NCBI RefSeq assembly: GCF_000430665.1
Contig: NZ_AUML01000003.1
Span: forward strand, 177,648-241,647
Direction of reading: 5' to 3'
Source: Aquimarina muelleri DSM 19832
Lineage (GTDB): Bacteria > Bacteroidota > Bacteroidia > Flavobacteriales > Flavobacteriaceae
Length of the DNA stretch: 64,000 nucleotides
The stretch's first letter is position 1; every line of letters starts with the position of its first letter. Below are positions 51,812 to 61,497 of the stretch, in pieces. The translations under genes were made by a program, and so were the position numbers. Below the pieces are notes generated by a model, which did not search any database, was not told the origin of the DNA, and worked only from the letters and a program-made list of their open reading frames with translations.

Positions 51812-52633
51812 TTATTTTATTTCTTCTAAAATTTGCTTCATTTCTTCTTGAAGCTCTAACGCTTTACTTGCGGCAGACTTTGCAAAATCAGCATCATTAG
51901 ATGCATATATAATACCTCTGGAAGAGTTTATTAACAACCCCACCTGCGTATTAAGTCCATATTTACATACCTCTTTTAAATTTCCTCCTTGCGCTCCTAC
52001 TCCAGGAACTAATAAAAAACTATTTGGTACTATCTTTCTTATATCTGATAAATACTCTGCTTTTGTAGCTCCAACTACATACATTAAATTTTCAGAATTC
52101 TTATATGCTATAGAGGTTTCTAAAACTTGTTTATACAGTTCTTTTCCTTCCACCTCTTTTGTTTGAAAATCAAAAGCCCCTTGATTAGATGTTAACGCAA
52201 GAAGTATGGTGTGTTTATTTTTAAAAGCAAGAAATGGCTCTACAGAATCCTTACCCATATAAGGAGCAACCGTTACCGAATCAAACTCCATATCTTCAAA
52301 AAAAGCTTTGGCATACATCGTACTTGTATTTCCTATATCTCCTCTTTTAGCATCTGCAATAGTAAAAATATCTGGATAATTAGAATTAAGATACTGTATT
52401 GTTTTTTGAAGAGATTGCCAACCTTTGATACCATAAGCTTCGTAAAAAGCTGTATTGGGTTTATAGGCAACTGCTAAATGATGTGTAGCATCTATTATTG
52501 CTTTATTGAATTCGAAAATAGGATCTTTCGCATCTAATAAGTGCTTTGGCATTTTATGTAAATCCACATCTAAACCAATGCATAAAAACGATTGTTTTTT
52601 ATAAATCTGTCCGACAAGTTCTTGAGTTGTCAT
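51812..52633 (-). CDS. pyrF: Orotidine 5'-phosphate decarboxylase
   Basis: A 273-residue enzyme for the last step of UMP synthesis (OMP to UMP plus CO2). The active-site signature [21 protein letters not shown] region is present (Asp-Lys-Asp pattern), with an N-terminal [10 protein letters not shown] and a phosphate-binding VPGVGAQGG near the C-terminus. This is the longer subfamily found in Bacteroidota and mycobacteria. It begins 24 bp after the stop of the saccharopine dehydrogenase-like gene, so the two are probably co-transcribed. Confidence 0.95.
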   Translation of the reverse strand: MTTQELVGQIYKKQSFLCIGLDVDLHKMPKHLLDAKDPIFEFNKAIIDATHHLAVAYKPNTAFYEAYGIKGWQSLQKTIQYLNSNYPDIFTIADAKRGDIGNTSTMYAKAFFEDMEFDSVTVAPYMGKDSVEPFLAFKNKHTILLALTSNQGAFDFQTKEVEGKELYKQVLETSIAYKNSENLMYVVGATKAEYLSDIRKIVPNSFLLVPGVGAQGGNLKEVCKYGLNTQVGLLINSSRGIIYASNDADFAKSAASKALELQEEMKQILEEIK

Positions 52634-52657
52634 ATTAAATCTTGCATTTATTTATAA

Positions 52658-53866
52658 TTATTCTTTTCCTTCTACATAATCCTGAAGATAGCTGTATCTG
52701 GTAGTTAGTTTACCGTTTTCTGTCATTTTAGCTCTTTTAAGAACTTCATCTTTATCATTATTAAAAAATGCAGGTATTACATGTTCTAAAAACATTTCTC
52801 CAAATCCTTCACTTGCATCCTTGGGCAACTCACAAGGTAAATTATCTACTGCCATTACTGCAATAGCGTTAGAGCCTTTAAAATCTACTTCACTTTCTGT
52901 CTTTGGATCATATCCATATATTGGATCTGCGATAGTAGAAGATCTAATTGTACTAGCTACTGGCCCATCAATATCACAAGAAATATCAGCGACTACTTTA
53001 ATATTAAAATCTTTAGATTTTGCATCTTCTCTTGTAAAAATAAAAGGAGCTCCGTCTCCAAAAAAGTGACCTGCAATATACATATCGCTTACTTTTGCGA
53101 ATCGCATAAAATCGCCTTCATACTCTTGTGGATTAACATAAAAATCGTTTTTATCTTTAATCTCTCCATCTTTACGTTTATTATAATCCAAAACATCTAT
53201 TTGCACGTATACTGGTTCATCAAAAGTAGTCTGCAAATATTCGCTTACAGAAACCTCTTTAACCTTCATGGCATCCAAAATTTCTTTTGCTCCGTTTCCT
53301 ACTTTACCATTACCTGTAAGTACAATTTTTATATTAGGAAGTTTAATTTTAGATAATTCAGTTTCTAATGCCTTTTGATTATTAAGTGTTTCTGCTTTTG
53401 GCAATGTAAATGTTTCTTGCTTTATTCCCCAAGTTCTGAAGGCATTGTAAGCACCAACAATTCCTGCATATTTACCAAAACCAATTAATCTAAAACCTCT
53501 TTCGTCTACTATTACTTCGTGATCGTAAAGTTCTATATTTTTATCTAAAACAGCTTTAAGCAAAGCTCTGTTATAGGGTTGTTTTTTTATGGTATGAGAA
53601 AAGAAAAAATATTTCTTATTAGGAATCAATGCAGAAACAGGCACTTCTTTTACGCCAATCAACACATCACAATTAGATATATCTTCAGAAAGAACAAATC
53701 CTTCTTTTTGATATTCAGAATCCTTAAAAACCCTAACATCAGATTTTTCGACAACAAAAGAAGCTTTTGGAAATTTTTCCATTATATTTTTAAGGCCACT
53801 TGGCGAAAAAACAACACGACGATCTGGCGGATTTTTTCGCTCTTTAATGACACCGAATTTAGTCAT
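52658..53866 (-). CDS. NAD(P)-dependent saccharopine dehydrogenase-like oxidoreductase
   Basis: A 402-residue protein of the alanine dehydrogenase/PNT and LYS1-like saccharopine dehydrogenase group: substrate-domain start FGVIKERKNPPDRRV, FGKYAGIVGAYNAFRTWG in the middle and a Rossmann GNGKVGNGA loop. I placed the start at the ATG at 53866. The frame is open to 54094, but that extension would run into tmRNA and has no family similarity. Members oxidise saccharopine to lysine plus 2-oxoglutarate, but flavobacterial homologues may have other amino-acid substrates. It heads a two-gene unit with pyrF. Confidence 0.85.
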   Translation of the reverse strand: MTKFGVIKERKNPPDRRVVFSPSGLKNIMEKFPKASFVVEKSDVRVFKDSEYQKEGFVLSEDISNCDVLIGVKEVPVSALIPNKKYFFFSHTIKKQPYNRALLKAVLDKNIELYDHEVIVDERGFRLIGFGKYAGIVGAYNAFRTWGIKQETFTLPKAETLNNQKALETELSKIKLPNIKIVLTGNGKVGNGAKEILDAMKVKEVSVSEYLQTTFDEPVYVQIDVLDYNKRKDGEIKDKNDFYVNPQEYEGDFMRFAKVSDMYIAGHFFGDGAPFIFTREDAKSKDFNIKVVADISCDIDGPVASTIRSSTIADPIYGYDPKTESEVDFKGSNAIAVMAVDNLPCELPKDASEGFGEMFLEHVIPAFFNNDKDEVLKRAKMTENGKLTTRYSYLQDYVEGKE

Positions 53867-53933
53867 ATGAATTGGTATAAATTTTGTATTAAAAAATGAG
53901 CATAAAGATATGATAATTATGATTATCTTTGCT

Positions 53934-53941
53934 GCCCGAAA
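53934..53941 (+). promoter_or_regulatory. Candidate -7 element for tmRNA
   Basis: TATCTTTG matches TAnnTTTG about 76 bases before the mature tmRNA 5' end, which would leave a processed leader. A clear -33 TTG is missing. Confidence 0.35.
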
Positions 53942-54016
53942 GTGTTTTTGATCAAATTGAAAACAGATTCTGTTTTTAAAAGAAAAATAATAATCAATTT
54001 TCGGAAAAATCCTATT

Positions 54017-54413
54017 GGGGTCGACTGGTTTTGACAGCGAGATTAATAGAGTGGTAAGCACGTCGAGCGCTGGGATATAGCTCGTAAATATCATATTTCA
54101 ACTTTTTTAAACGGCGAGAATAACTACGCCCTAGCTGCATAATCCGAATTTTAGTAGGATAATGCCTCGGTCTACAAGGTAGACAAGCAGGATACTCTTC
54201 AAAAGCCTTGGTTTATGGCGTTTGGTTTTGAGTATCGTAAAAGTAAACCTAGAAACTATAGGATCTTGATATGGTTTTGAAATTAATCGAGAATAAGGGG
54301 TGAGTTGGTAGTTTTTGACCGGCAATCCCACGAAAACCTAAACAAAAACTAAGCGTGTAGAAAGCTATTGTATTACTTGTTTGGACGAGGGTTCGAATCC
54401 CTCCGACTCCACA
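54017..54413 (+). ncRNA. ssrA: tmRNA (ssrA)
   Basis: The 5' end ggggtcgactggttttgaca pairs with the 3' end cgactcc to give the tRNA-like acceptor stem. The 3' part has the T-loop ggttcgaatccctcc. The tag frame at 54113-54142 encodes GENNYALAA followed by TAA, the tag type expected in Flavobacteriia. tmRNA with SmpB rescues stalled ribosomes and tags the nascent chain for proteolysis. A final CCA is not fully encoded. A strong terminator follows. The last 16 bases (tccctccgactccaca, 54398-54413) recur at 58309-58324. Confidence 0.97.
54398..54413 (+). repeat. Direct repeat left (tmRNA 3' end), att-like
   Basis: tccctccgactccaca at the tmRNA 3' end, identical to 58309-58324. gttcgaa lies immediately upstream here, and five bases further upstream in the second copy. 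tmRNA 3' ends are known integration sites. Confidence 0.6.
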
Positions 54414-54421
54414 TAACTTAT

Positions 54422-54458
54422 AAAAACCTGTAAATTAATTTTTTACAGGTTTTTTTTT
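54422..54458 (+). terminator. Rho-independent terminator of tmRNA
   Basis: Stem aaaaacctgtaaa / tttacaggttttt with a 7-base loop and a run of nine T's, starting 9 bases after the tmRNA. Confidence 0.9.
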
Positions 54459-54611
54459 ATTTTTATGATTTTTTTACAAAACTTTGTTTTTCAATGCGAT
54501 ATAAGTTCGAGTTTTTTGAAAGATACATTATTTCTCACCAAAAAGAATTTTTCAATTTAAAGAATCTCAGTATTTTGGTCTAAAAAAGACACAAAATTTT
54601 GATAGAACGTT

Positions 54612-57600
54612 ATGGCACAACAATTCGGTAAAACTTGGTGGGGAGAACAATTTCTAAAGGCTTTATCAAAAATCGATTATTCTAACCGTTTACCACGAGG
54701 AAAAGCCTATGCTCGAAAAGGTACTGTAAAGGATATTAGGATCAACAAGAACATTATTGAAGCAAAAGTTAAAGGTAGTAGACCTAGACCTTATGATGTT
54801 AAGATTACCATTCTGGCGTTTTACCCTTCAGAAAAAAAGAAACTCATGGATGCTATTATTGGTGATCCATTGTCATTATCTCATTTATTAAATCGCCAAT
54901 TACCACAAGAATTAAATGAGATTGCAAAGCAAAACGAAATACAAGTTTTTCCTAATCAATGGTCAGATTTTGAAATGCAATGTTCTTGTCCAGATTGGGC
55001 AGTACCTTGTAAGCATTTGGCAGCAGTCATTTATGTTTTCTCGGCAGAAATTGATCGAAATCCTTTTTTACTATTTCAATTACACGATTTGGATATTCTT
55101 GGTGAATTGGCGAAAGCAGGAATGCAGTTAGAAGGAAGTGTAAAAGCTTTAAATTTTGAAAATTTACTTCACGAGAAACCAATTTCTACTGAATTTCCTA
55201 ATAGTTCTGATAAAGCTGTTTTTGACTTGTCTAAAATTACTCCTCAAGCTGAAAATGTATTATCTCTGTTAGAAGATAAGGCACTTTTTTATACAAAACC
55301 ATTTGTCCCGATACTTAAAAGGCATTACAAACAAGGGACTTCATTTGCTAAAAATGTATTAACAAAAGAAATTTTCGAATTAGATCCCAAAGCATTTGAA
55401 AAGATTGAAAACATCGAAATTCAAATCGATAAAAAAGAAATAAGTTTCCAAGGAATTAAGTTTTTTTCTGGTGGAGAACCTATAGATACTTCACCTTTTA
55501 ATAAAGACTTAACTTCATTAATTCATTTTTTAGAAAGAATCCCTAAAAAGTATGAGAATAGACTTTCCCTTGATTTAAAATGTCTGTACCGAGCTTATCA
55601 TTTAAGTATTCATTTAATGCTTAATGGTGCTTATGTTCCTCAAATTTTAGAATTGGAAGAAGTACATTATAAGGTTCGTTGGATACCCGCTACAGCTAGC
55701 GAGGAAGTAAATGATTTAGTAGAATCTTTGGAGAAAAATATTTCGCAGAGCTTTGTTACCATAGATACTGGTTCGAAAAAGAAACGCTATTTGGCACCAA
55801 AAGATCAAATCATTTGTTTGTTATCTATTTTTTTAACACATTATGTGCTTAAAAAAGGACTGTTTACCGCTGGCACACAAACACTTTTGGATTTTAAAAT
55901 TGATGAACTTTTTTTTAGTAACAAGAAGCAATCTTTTCCTGACTTCGAAGAGCAACAAGTTCCTGATTCTATTCACCAATATCTACAGCGATTACACATT
56001 AGTAGCCAGATTTATGCTCCATTGATTAAAATAGAAGATAATCCTTCTAAAACTATTCTTGAAATACAATTATGGGTGGAGAATAAGGAGGATGCTGTTC
56101 AAAAACCAGTTTCTTTAGAGGCGTTTGTCAAAGGAGAGAAGTATGCCCCCTACAAAGCTTCTGTTTTTCAATCTTTATCAAGTTTATCAAAAGATTTTGT
56201 AGACATAAAACAATTGATTTCTTCTTTAGGTAAAGAGCAACTCTTTTTAGATGGCGATGGTTTTGCTACCGTTTTGCTTCAAGTATTACCTATTATCAAA
56301 TTACTAGGGATTCGAATACTATTGCCCAATTCTTTAAAGCAGTTGTCGAAACCTCAAATCTCCATGAAATTAGACAGTAATGGCCTAACCACAGACAGTA
56401 AAACCTACTTAAACTTGAATGAAATGTTAGATTTTCAATGGCAGGTAGCTATAGGAAATCAAACAGTATCCATTGCTGAATTTAAAAAGTTGGTTAAAGA
56501 CACCTCTGGAGTGGTCAATATTAAAGGAGAATATGTCCTTATTGACCCCAAGCAAATCCAAACCTTGTTAAACAATTTAGAAAAAGGGAGAGAGCTTTCC
56601 CATATTGATATATTACAATCGGCGTTAACCGAAGAATATCAAAAAGCTAAAATATCCCTTTCGAATTCGGCTCGTGAAATTATAGAAAGTTTGTTGAAAA
56701 GTGAGGCTAAACCAAATCCTCAAAATTTGAAAGCCACTTTACGACCCTATCAAGAAAGAGGTTTTCAATGGTTGTATAATAATAGTAAGGTAGGTTTTGG
56801 GAGTATTATTGCTGATGATATGGGGCTCGGTAAGACCCTTCAGGTAATTACCTTACTACTTCAATTTAAAGCTGAAGGAAGGTTAGATAAAAAGAAAGGG
56901 TTAATTGTGGTGCCAACTACGCTTTTGACCAACTGGCAGAAAGAAATAGAAAAGTTTGCTCCAGACTTAAGTACCTATATTTATCATGGGGCAAAACGTA
57001 CTTTTGACAAAGAAGGTTTTGACATTTTTATGACCACTTATGGTTTATTGCGATCGGATGTATTGAAATTTCAGAAAATAAAATGGGAGATATTAGTTAT
57101 CGATGAAGCCCAAGCTATCAAAAATGCAGGAACAGAACAGACCAAAGCCGTAAAGAAAATTAAAGCTACTGTAAAAGTTGCTATGAGTGGCACACCTGTA
57201 GAAAATCGTTTAAGTGAATACTGGAGTTTATTCGATTTTACGAATAAAGGGTATTTAGGTTCTATGAAATATTTTACAGAACATTTTTCTTCTCCTATTG
57301 AACGAAAGAATGATCAGGTAGCATTACATCGTTTCAAAAAAATTACAGATCCTTTTATACTACGTCGCTTAAAAACGGACAAATCTATTATTTCTGATCT
57401 TCCTGAAAAGATAGAGCAAGATTGCTTTATTGCTTTAGGAAAGGAACAGACTGCCTTATATCAAAATGTGGTTGATCAAATGATAAAAGCCCTAAATGGG
57501 GTTGAGGAAAAATCTATTGAACGAAAAGGATTGGTCCTTAAAATGATTACGGCCTTAAAGCAAGTTTGTAACCATCCATCTCAATTTTTGAAAAAAGAAG

Positions 57601-58133
57601 ATTATCGCCCACAATTGTCAGGAAAATCAGAACGACTATTAGAGTTATTGTGTTCTATCTATGAGAATAATGAAAAAGTGTTGATCTTTACCCAATACAA
57701 AGAAATGGGGCAGATTCTTTCAGAAATATTATCTAAAGCTTTTGGAACAAAACCTTTGTTCTTACACGGAGGGGTTTCTCGTAAAAAAAGAGACGAGATG
57801 GTAGAAGACTTTCAAGAAAAAAAACATATCAAAACTTTCATTCTCTCTATAAAAGCGGGAGGGACAGGGTTGAACCTAACTGCTGCCAATCATGTAATCC
57901 ATTATGACCTTTGGTGGAATCCTGCCGTTGAAGCCCAAGCTACAGATCGAGCTTTCCGTATCGGTCAACAAAAAAATGTATTAGTGCATCGTCTAATTTC
58001 TAAAGGAACTTTTGAAGAAAAAATCAACCAAATGCTACAAGATAAAAAACAGTTAGCTAATATGGCGGTTTCTACTGGTGAAAAATGGATTGGTGATTTG
58101 TCTAATGATGAATTGAAGGAATTAGTTTCTTAA
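54612..58133 (+). CDS. SWIM zinc-finger and SNF2-family helicase-like ATPase
   Basis: A 1173-residue protein. The N-terminus carries a SWIM zinc finger (CSCPDWAVPCKH, about residue 120). A long middle region follows, then a C-terminal SNF2/RapA-type motor: motif I DDMGLGKTLQ, motif II DEAQAIKN, motif III MSGTPVENR, motif V AGGTGLNL and motif VI QATDRAFRIGQ. Such proteins translocate on DNA and remodel protein-DNA complexes; the substrate is unknown. In some Firmicutes the SWIM and SNF2 parts are separate neighbouring genes, whereas here they are fused. It is the only gene between the tmRNA 3' end and its 16-bp duplicate, so it may have arrived as an integrated segment. No integrase, methylase or nuclease partner is next to it. 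Confidence 0.93.
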   Translation: MAQQFGKTWWGEQFLKALSKIDYSNRLPRGKAYARKGTVKDIRINKNIIEAKVKGSRPRPYDVKITILAFYPSEKKKLMDAIIGDPLSLSHLLNRQLPQELNEIAKQNEIQVFPNQWSDFEMQCSCPDWAVPCKHLAAVIYVFSAEIDRNPFLLFQLHDLDILGELAKAGMQLEGSVKALNFENLLHEKPISTEFPNSSDKAVFDLSKITPQAENVLSLLEDKALFYTKPFVPILKRHYKQGTSFAKNVLTKEIFELDPKAFEKIENIEIQIDKKEISFQGIKFFSGGEPIDTSPFNKDLTSLIHFLERIPKKYENRLSLDLKCLYRAYHLSIHLMLNGAYVPQILELEEVHYKVRWIPATASEEVNDLVESLEKNISQSFVTIDTGSKKKRYLAPKDQIICLLSIFLTHYVLKKGLFTAGTQTLLDFKIDELFFSNKKQSFPDFEEQQVPDSIHQYLQRLHISSQIYAPLIKIEDNPSKTILEIQLWVENKEDAVQKPVSLEAFVKGEKYAPYKASVFQSLSSLSKDFVDIKQLISSLGKEQLFLDGDGFATVLLQVLPIIKLLGIRILLPNSLKQLSKPQISMKLDSNGLTTDSKTYLNLNEMLDFQWQVAIGNQTVSIAEFKKLVKDTSGVVNIKGEYVLIDPKQIQTLLNNLEKGRELSHIDILQSALTEEYQKAKISLSNSAREIIESLLKSEAKPNPQNLKATLRPYQERGFQWLYNNSKVGFGSIIADDMGLGKTLQVITLLLQFKAEGRLDKKKGLIVVPTTLLTNWQKEIEKFAPDLSTYIYHGAKRTFDKEGFDIFMTTYGLLRSDVLKFQKIKWEILVIDEAQAIKNAGTEQTKAVKKIKATVKVAMSGTPVENRLSEYWSLFDFTNKGYLGSMKYFTEHFSSPIERKNDQVALHRFKKITDPFILRRLKTDKSIISDLPEKIEQDCFIALGKEQTALYQNVVDQMIKALNGVEEKSIERKGLVLKMITALKQVCNHPSQFLKKEDYRPQLSGKSERLLELLCSIYENNEKVLIFTQYKEMGQILSEILSKAFGTKPLFLHGGVSRKKRDEMVEDFQEKKHIKTFILSIKAGGTGLNLTAANHVIHYDLWWNPAVEAQATDRAFRIGQQKNVLVHRLISKGTFEEKINQMLQDKKQLANMAVSTGEKWIGDLSNDELKELVS

Positions 58134-58308
58134 TTTTAAATCTAAAGTAACTTTTTCCTTTACAGCAAAACTAAGGCAACTTAAACCGTTTACAAACTAC
58201 TATATTGACTTACTATATTAGTATGAACGTATATAAAAGAATCTATCTTAGCAGGTTTTTAATTTTAAGAATCAACATCATATTCTCTACTAAAAAGTTC
58301 GAACTCTG

Positions 58309-58324
58309 TCCCTCCGACTCCACA
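58309..58324 (+). repeat. Direct repeat right, duplicate of tmRNA 3' end
   Basis: tccctccgactccaca is identical to the tmRNA end and is preceded by gttcgaactctg, resembling a degenerate T-arm. It is followed after about 15 bases by a terminator, as a real tmRNA end would be. The spacing between the two repeats is 3911 bp. Confidence 0.6.
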
Positions 58325-58338
58325 AAGACATTTTTTTT

Positions 58339-58368
58339 AAATGCCAGACAAAATTGTCTGGCATTTTT
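58339..58368 (+). terminator. Rho-independent terminator after the att-like repeat
   Basis: Arms aaatgccagacaa / ttgtctggcattt with a 2-base loop and a T-run. It may be the ancestral tmRNA terminator displaced by the inserted segment, and may now serve the helicase gene. Confidence 0.8.
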
Positions 58369-58384
58369 ATTTATTTTGGTTTTA

Positions 58385-58545
58385 TACGATTTACGGATGA
58401 GAATTGCGTATAAATAATTACAAAGGTTTTTCGCTAGATTGATGAATCAAATTAAAGAATAGTCATAGCTATTGTTTCATTTTATGAAGAAAATATAGTA
58501 GAAAAAGAATGCGATTATATGCGAGATTTTTATTCGTAAATCGTA
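58385..58545 (-). mobile_element. 161-bp MITE, copy 3 (inverted), with TTA target duplication
   Basis: Reverse complement of copies 1 and 2, with the same length and ends, flanked by tta at 58382-58384 and 58546-58548. It lies just after the terminator at 58339. Confidence 0.88.
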
Positions 58546-58596
58546 TTAGTTATTAATAACATGTTTTTAATTGATTTAAAGATATTTACCCTATCC

Positions 58597-58621
58597 TAAA
58601 AATCCTTCCCAAAAGGAAGGG
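58597..58621 (-). terminator. Rho-independent terminator downstream of the TonB-dependent receptor
   Basis: Stem ccttcc / ggaagg with a caaaa loop. On the minus strand a T-run follows it, about 90 bases after the receptor stop codon. Confidence 0.6.
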
Positions 58622-58629
58622 CTGAAAGT

Positions 58630-58675
58630 GGGATATGCTGAGTTTCGATAAAATTATCAATGTTATTATAAACTA
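58630..58675 (+). repeat. 46-bp inverted repeat, left arm
   Basis: Matches the reverse complement of 62576-62621 at 44 of 46 positions. It lies between the receptor terminator and the receptor gene. Confidence 0.8.
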
Positions 58676-58711
58676 GAGTCTTTACTTTTAAAATGATCAA
58701 GAATACCTAAT

Positions 58712-61369
58712 CTACAATTTTATATTTAAAGAAACCTTACCATTTATACCATCTCCTTTGATATAATCTGCTGCTCTTCCTGAATACTGAGAGTAAATAG
58801 GGTAATAATCACTATTAAATAAGTTTTCTATCCCTACCAATAAACTAGTGTTTTTTGTTAGTTTATATGATGTAAATAGATTGGTAACAAAAGTACTTTT
58901 AACAGGAGCCTGTCCAAAAGAGTATCTTCCATTTTCATTTTCTGAAAATTTATCCCTCTTTCCACTAATTATACTGGCTATATTTAATTCCCACTTTGAT
59001 GTTACTTTATAATTAATACTACTTCTAAAAATAGTTGGACTAATTCTTAATCCACTTATATAGCTATCTTCTGCATCATTGAAATTCTTGTTATTATTAC
59101 TATCTACTTTACCTTCAATTGTAGCTAATGAAAGATCTACATCAAGTTTTTGGTTAACACTAAAACCTAATTCAAACTCAAGTCCATATATTTTCTCTGG
59201 TAATCTAGCTAATTCAAAGAAACCGTTAGATTTTTCTGTATAAGTTGTGCCTAATTTTGAATGACTAATAAAATAATTTCCCTTATAACTTATGTTCTCG
59301 GTAATATTTCCTGCCAACCCTAATTCAAAATTATTGGTGATTACAGCCTTGGCGTCTTCAATGTTATCGGTTATTATGTTAGGGTCTTCAGTAGATCGTA
59401 AAATTCTTCCAAGTTCTCCTACAGAAAAGCTCTGTGAAAAATTTGTATAAGGCTGAATGCTGTTTAAAACATTATAACGTAATCCAAAATTAAAGGTAAT
59501 TGCTCTGTAATCTTGTTCCCCTCCATTAATATCAATACCTCCACCAGCTGTTTCTCCATTGTTACGAAAAAGGGTAGTATAATCATCAACTGCAATATTT
59601 ATAATTTCATACCTAGAACCAGCTCTAATTATCAAATCATTATATTTTGCTTTGGTTTGAAAATATAAAGCATAGTTTTTCATATCCATTTCAGGAGCAA
59701 ACACCCTTCCATCTTTCATTGGTTGTGCCGTTTTGTTCCTTAATAAATCCAGTCCATAAACAAGATTTCCGTTAAAATTATTTGAAAAACTATAGTCGGT
59801 CTTTAAATTAAACCTCAGACCACTTTGCTTGGTAGTAACACCAGGTTGCCCTGCTGACAAACCTTCTGAAACATTAGCAAAATAGGCAAAGGAGTCATAT
59901 ATAGTTTTAAAATTTTGTAAATAATATGATGCTGTTAGGTCTGTGTTTTTATATATGTTTTTTTTACTTAACGTAAATTTGAGGTTGTGGTTATATTCTA
60001 CTCCGCGAGTTGGACTTTCTACACCTTGTAACCCAAAAATTCCTGTGGAAGGAGATTCTCCATAGACTCCAACAACCGGACTTAACTCCGTTCTTTGGTT
60101 GTTGCTAAAAAAATTGTACATCACTCCTATATCATACCCATTACCTATTTCATATCCAATTTTAGCAAAAGCATTGTACCATTGGGTTTCTCCCAGACCA
60201 TCTCTTGGCGACAATATTTCACCATTAGCATCACGCTTGATCCCAAATTGCTTATATGTTCCTCCCAGTACATAGTTCCACTTTTTTACTCGCCCATTAA
60301 AAAATTGTGAAAAAGAACTCCCTGAGGTATGGCTGGGCTCGGTCAAAGAAATAGAACTGCCAATAGTAGTATTAGATTCAAACGTATTAGCTGTAATATT
60401 CTTCTTGGTAATATAATTAATTATTCCTCCTTCAGCACCATTTCCATAGATAGAGGTTGATCCTTTTACAACTTCTATCCTTTCAATAGCTGAAGGGTCT
60501 AAAAGGTTCATGTTTCCTGTTACAAATAGGGGAGATGACTGGGGTACTCCATCAATTAGTATTAACATATTTCTTCCTCTCAAGTATTGCCCCCTAGTTT
60601 GTTGTCTATTTGTTTGAATATTGGCTCCTGGAATTCTTGCTACCAAATCAGATACTACATTTGAATACTGACTGATCTGTTTAATGTCTCTTGAAGCTAG
60701 TACAGAAATTGAGGAGGAAATTTCAGATAATTTTTCAGAAGTTCTACCTGCTGATACAATAATTTCTTCTAGGTTTTCTAGTGCTTTGGATAATGTAAAA
60801 TTAATTTGCGTTACATTATCAGAAACAATAGTTATTGGTTTTTCTTCACTTTTGAACCCTATAGATGAAACAACTATTTTATAATTTCCTTCTGGTGCAT
60901 AAAAGTTAAAGTTCCCATTTTCGTCTGTCGATGCTCCGTAATTTGTACTTTTTAATACTACCGAAACAAAAGCCGCTGGATTACCATCTGGAGTTATTAC
61001 CTTTCCTGAAACCTGTTTTTTTTCTACATCGGTTCTTATTAAAATGACATTTCCTCTAACCGCATAATAAATTTGGTGCTCAACCAAAATATCATTCAGT
61101 ATTCCTCGTAAGGCTGTATTAGTGTAGTTTTTTGAGATACTATGTTCTTTTTTTAATTGAATAGATTCATAAGCAAAGTTACAATCAACTGCTTTTTTGA
61201 TTTTATCAAGAGCCGAGGTTATATCGTCATTTTTAAAGGTAATAGTAATTTTTTTATCAAGTATGGTAGTATTTTGAGCAAAGACAAATTGCAAGTTACT
61301 TAGTATAAGTAAAAAAAGAGTAAATTTTAGTGCCCCTTTTATAAAAGGGATTACTGTATTATTTTTCAT
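58712..61369 (-). CDS. TonB-dependent receptor with STN and carboxypeptidase-like domains
   Basis: An 885-residue outer-membrane receptor. Signal peptide to about residue 31 (FVFAQ), STN signalling domain about 35-110, carboxypeptidase-like regulatory domain about 117-195 (VSGKVITPDGNPAAF, STDENGNF), plug about 205-320 (LEEIIVSAGR, ILIDGVP, IERIEVVKGS), then the barrel. The STN domain with FecR and an ECF sigma gene upstream makes it a trans-envelope signalling transducer of the FecA type. The plug and barrel style is that of siderophore/iron receptors, but the ligand is unknown. It lies 128 bp downstream of the FecR gene and is transcribed in the same direction. Confidence 0.93.
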   Translation of the reverse strand: MKNNTVIPFIKGALKFTLFLLILSNLQFVFAQNTTILDKKITITFKNDDITSALDKIKKAVDCNFAYESIQLKKEHSISKNYTNTALRGILNDILVEHQIYYAVRGNVILIRTDVEKKQVSGKVITPDGNPAAFVSVVLKSTNYGASTDENGNFNFYAPEGNYKIVVSSIGFKSEEKPITIVSDNVTQINFTLSKALENLEEIIVSAGRTSEKLSEISSSISVLASRDIKQISQYSNVVSDLVARIPGANIQTNRQQTRGQYLRGRNMLILIDGVPQSSPLFVTGNMNLLDPSAIERIEVVKGSTSIYGNGAEGGIINYITKKNITANTFESNTTIGSSISLTEPSHTSGSSFSQFFNGRVKKWNYVLGGTYKQFGIKRDANGEILSPRDGLGETQWYNAFAKIGYEIGNGYDIGVMYNFFSNNQRTELSPVVGVYGESPSTGIFGLQGVESPTRGVEYNHNLKFTLSKKNIYKNTDLTASYYLQNFKTIYDSFAYFANVSEGLSAGQPGVTTKQSGLRFNLKTDYSFSNNFNGNLVYGLDLLRNKTAQPMKDGRVFAPEMDMKNYALYFQTKAKYNDLIIRAGSRYEIINIAVDDYTTLFRNNGETAGGGIDINGGEQDYRAITFNFGLRYNVLNSIQPYTNFSQSFSVGELGRILRSTEDPNIITDNIEDAKAVITNNFELGLAGNITENISYKGNYFISHSKLGTTYTEKSNGFFELARLPEKIYGLEFELGFSVNQKLDVDLSLATIEGKVDSNNNKNFNDAEDSYISGLRISPTIFRSSINYKVTSKWELNIASIISGKRDKFSENENGRYSFGQAPVKSTFVTNLFTSYKLTKNTSLLVGIENLFNSDYYPIYSQYSGRAADYIKGDGINGKVSLNIKL

Positions 61370-61497
61370 ATTTTTGTAAATAATGTTGTTTTAATTTTGC
61401 TATTAAAGCATCGAATACCAGCATAAAGTTTGTCGACGGATTGCTGGTTTTTTTTAAATATAGTTTTTCTCTATTCTTTCATTTCTATAATAAATAT

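Noticed and set aside
53867..54094. N-terminal extension of the saccharopine dehydrogenase-like gene
   Set aside because: The extra 76 residues have no family similarity and would be encoded across the tmRNA 5' end; the family start fits the ATG at 53866.
54131..54331. A 66-codon minus-strand ORF
   Set aside because: It lies entirely within tmRNA on the opposite strand and has no protein-like features.
54612..58133. SNF2 helicase as part of a phage-defence system
   Set aside because: No methylase, nuclease or other known defence partner is adjacent; SWIM/SNF2 proteins are also common outside defence loci.
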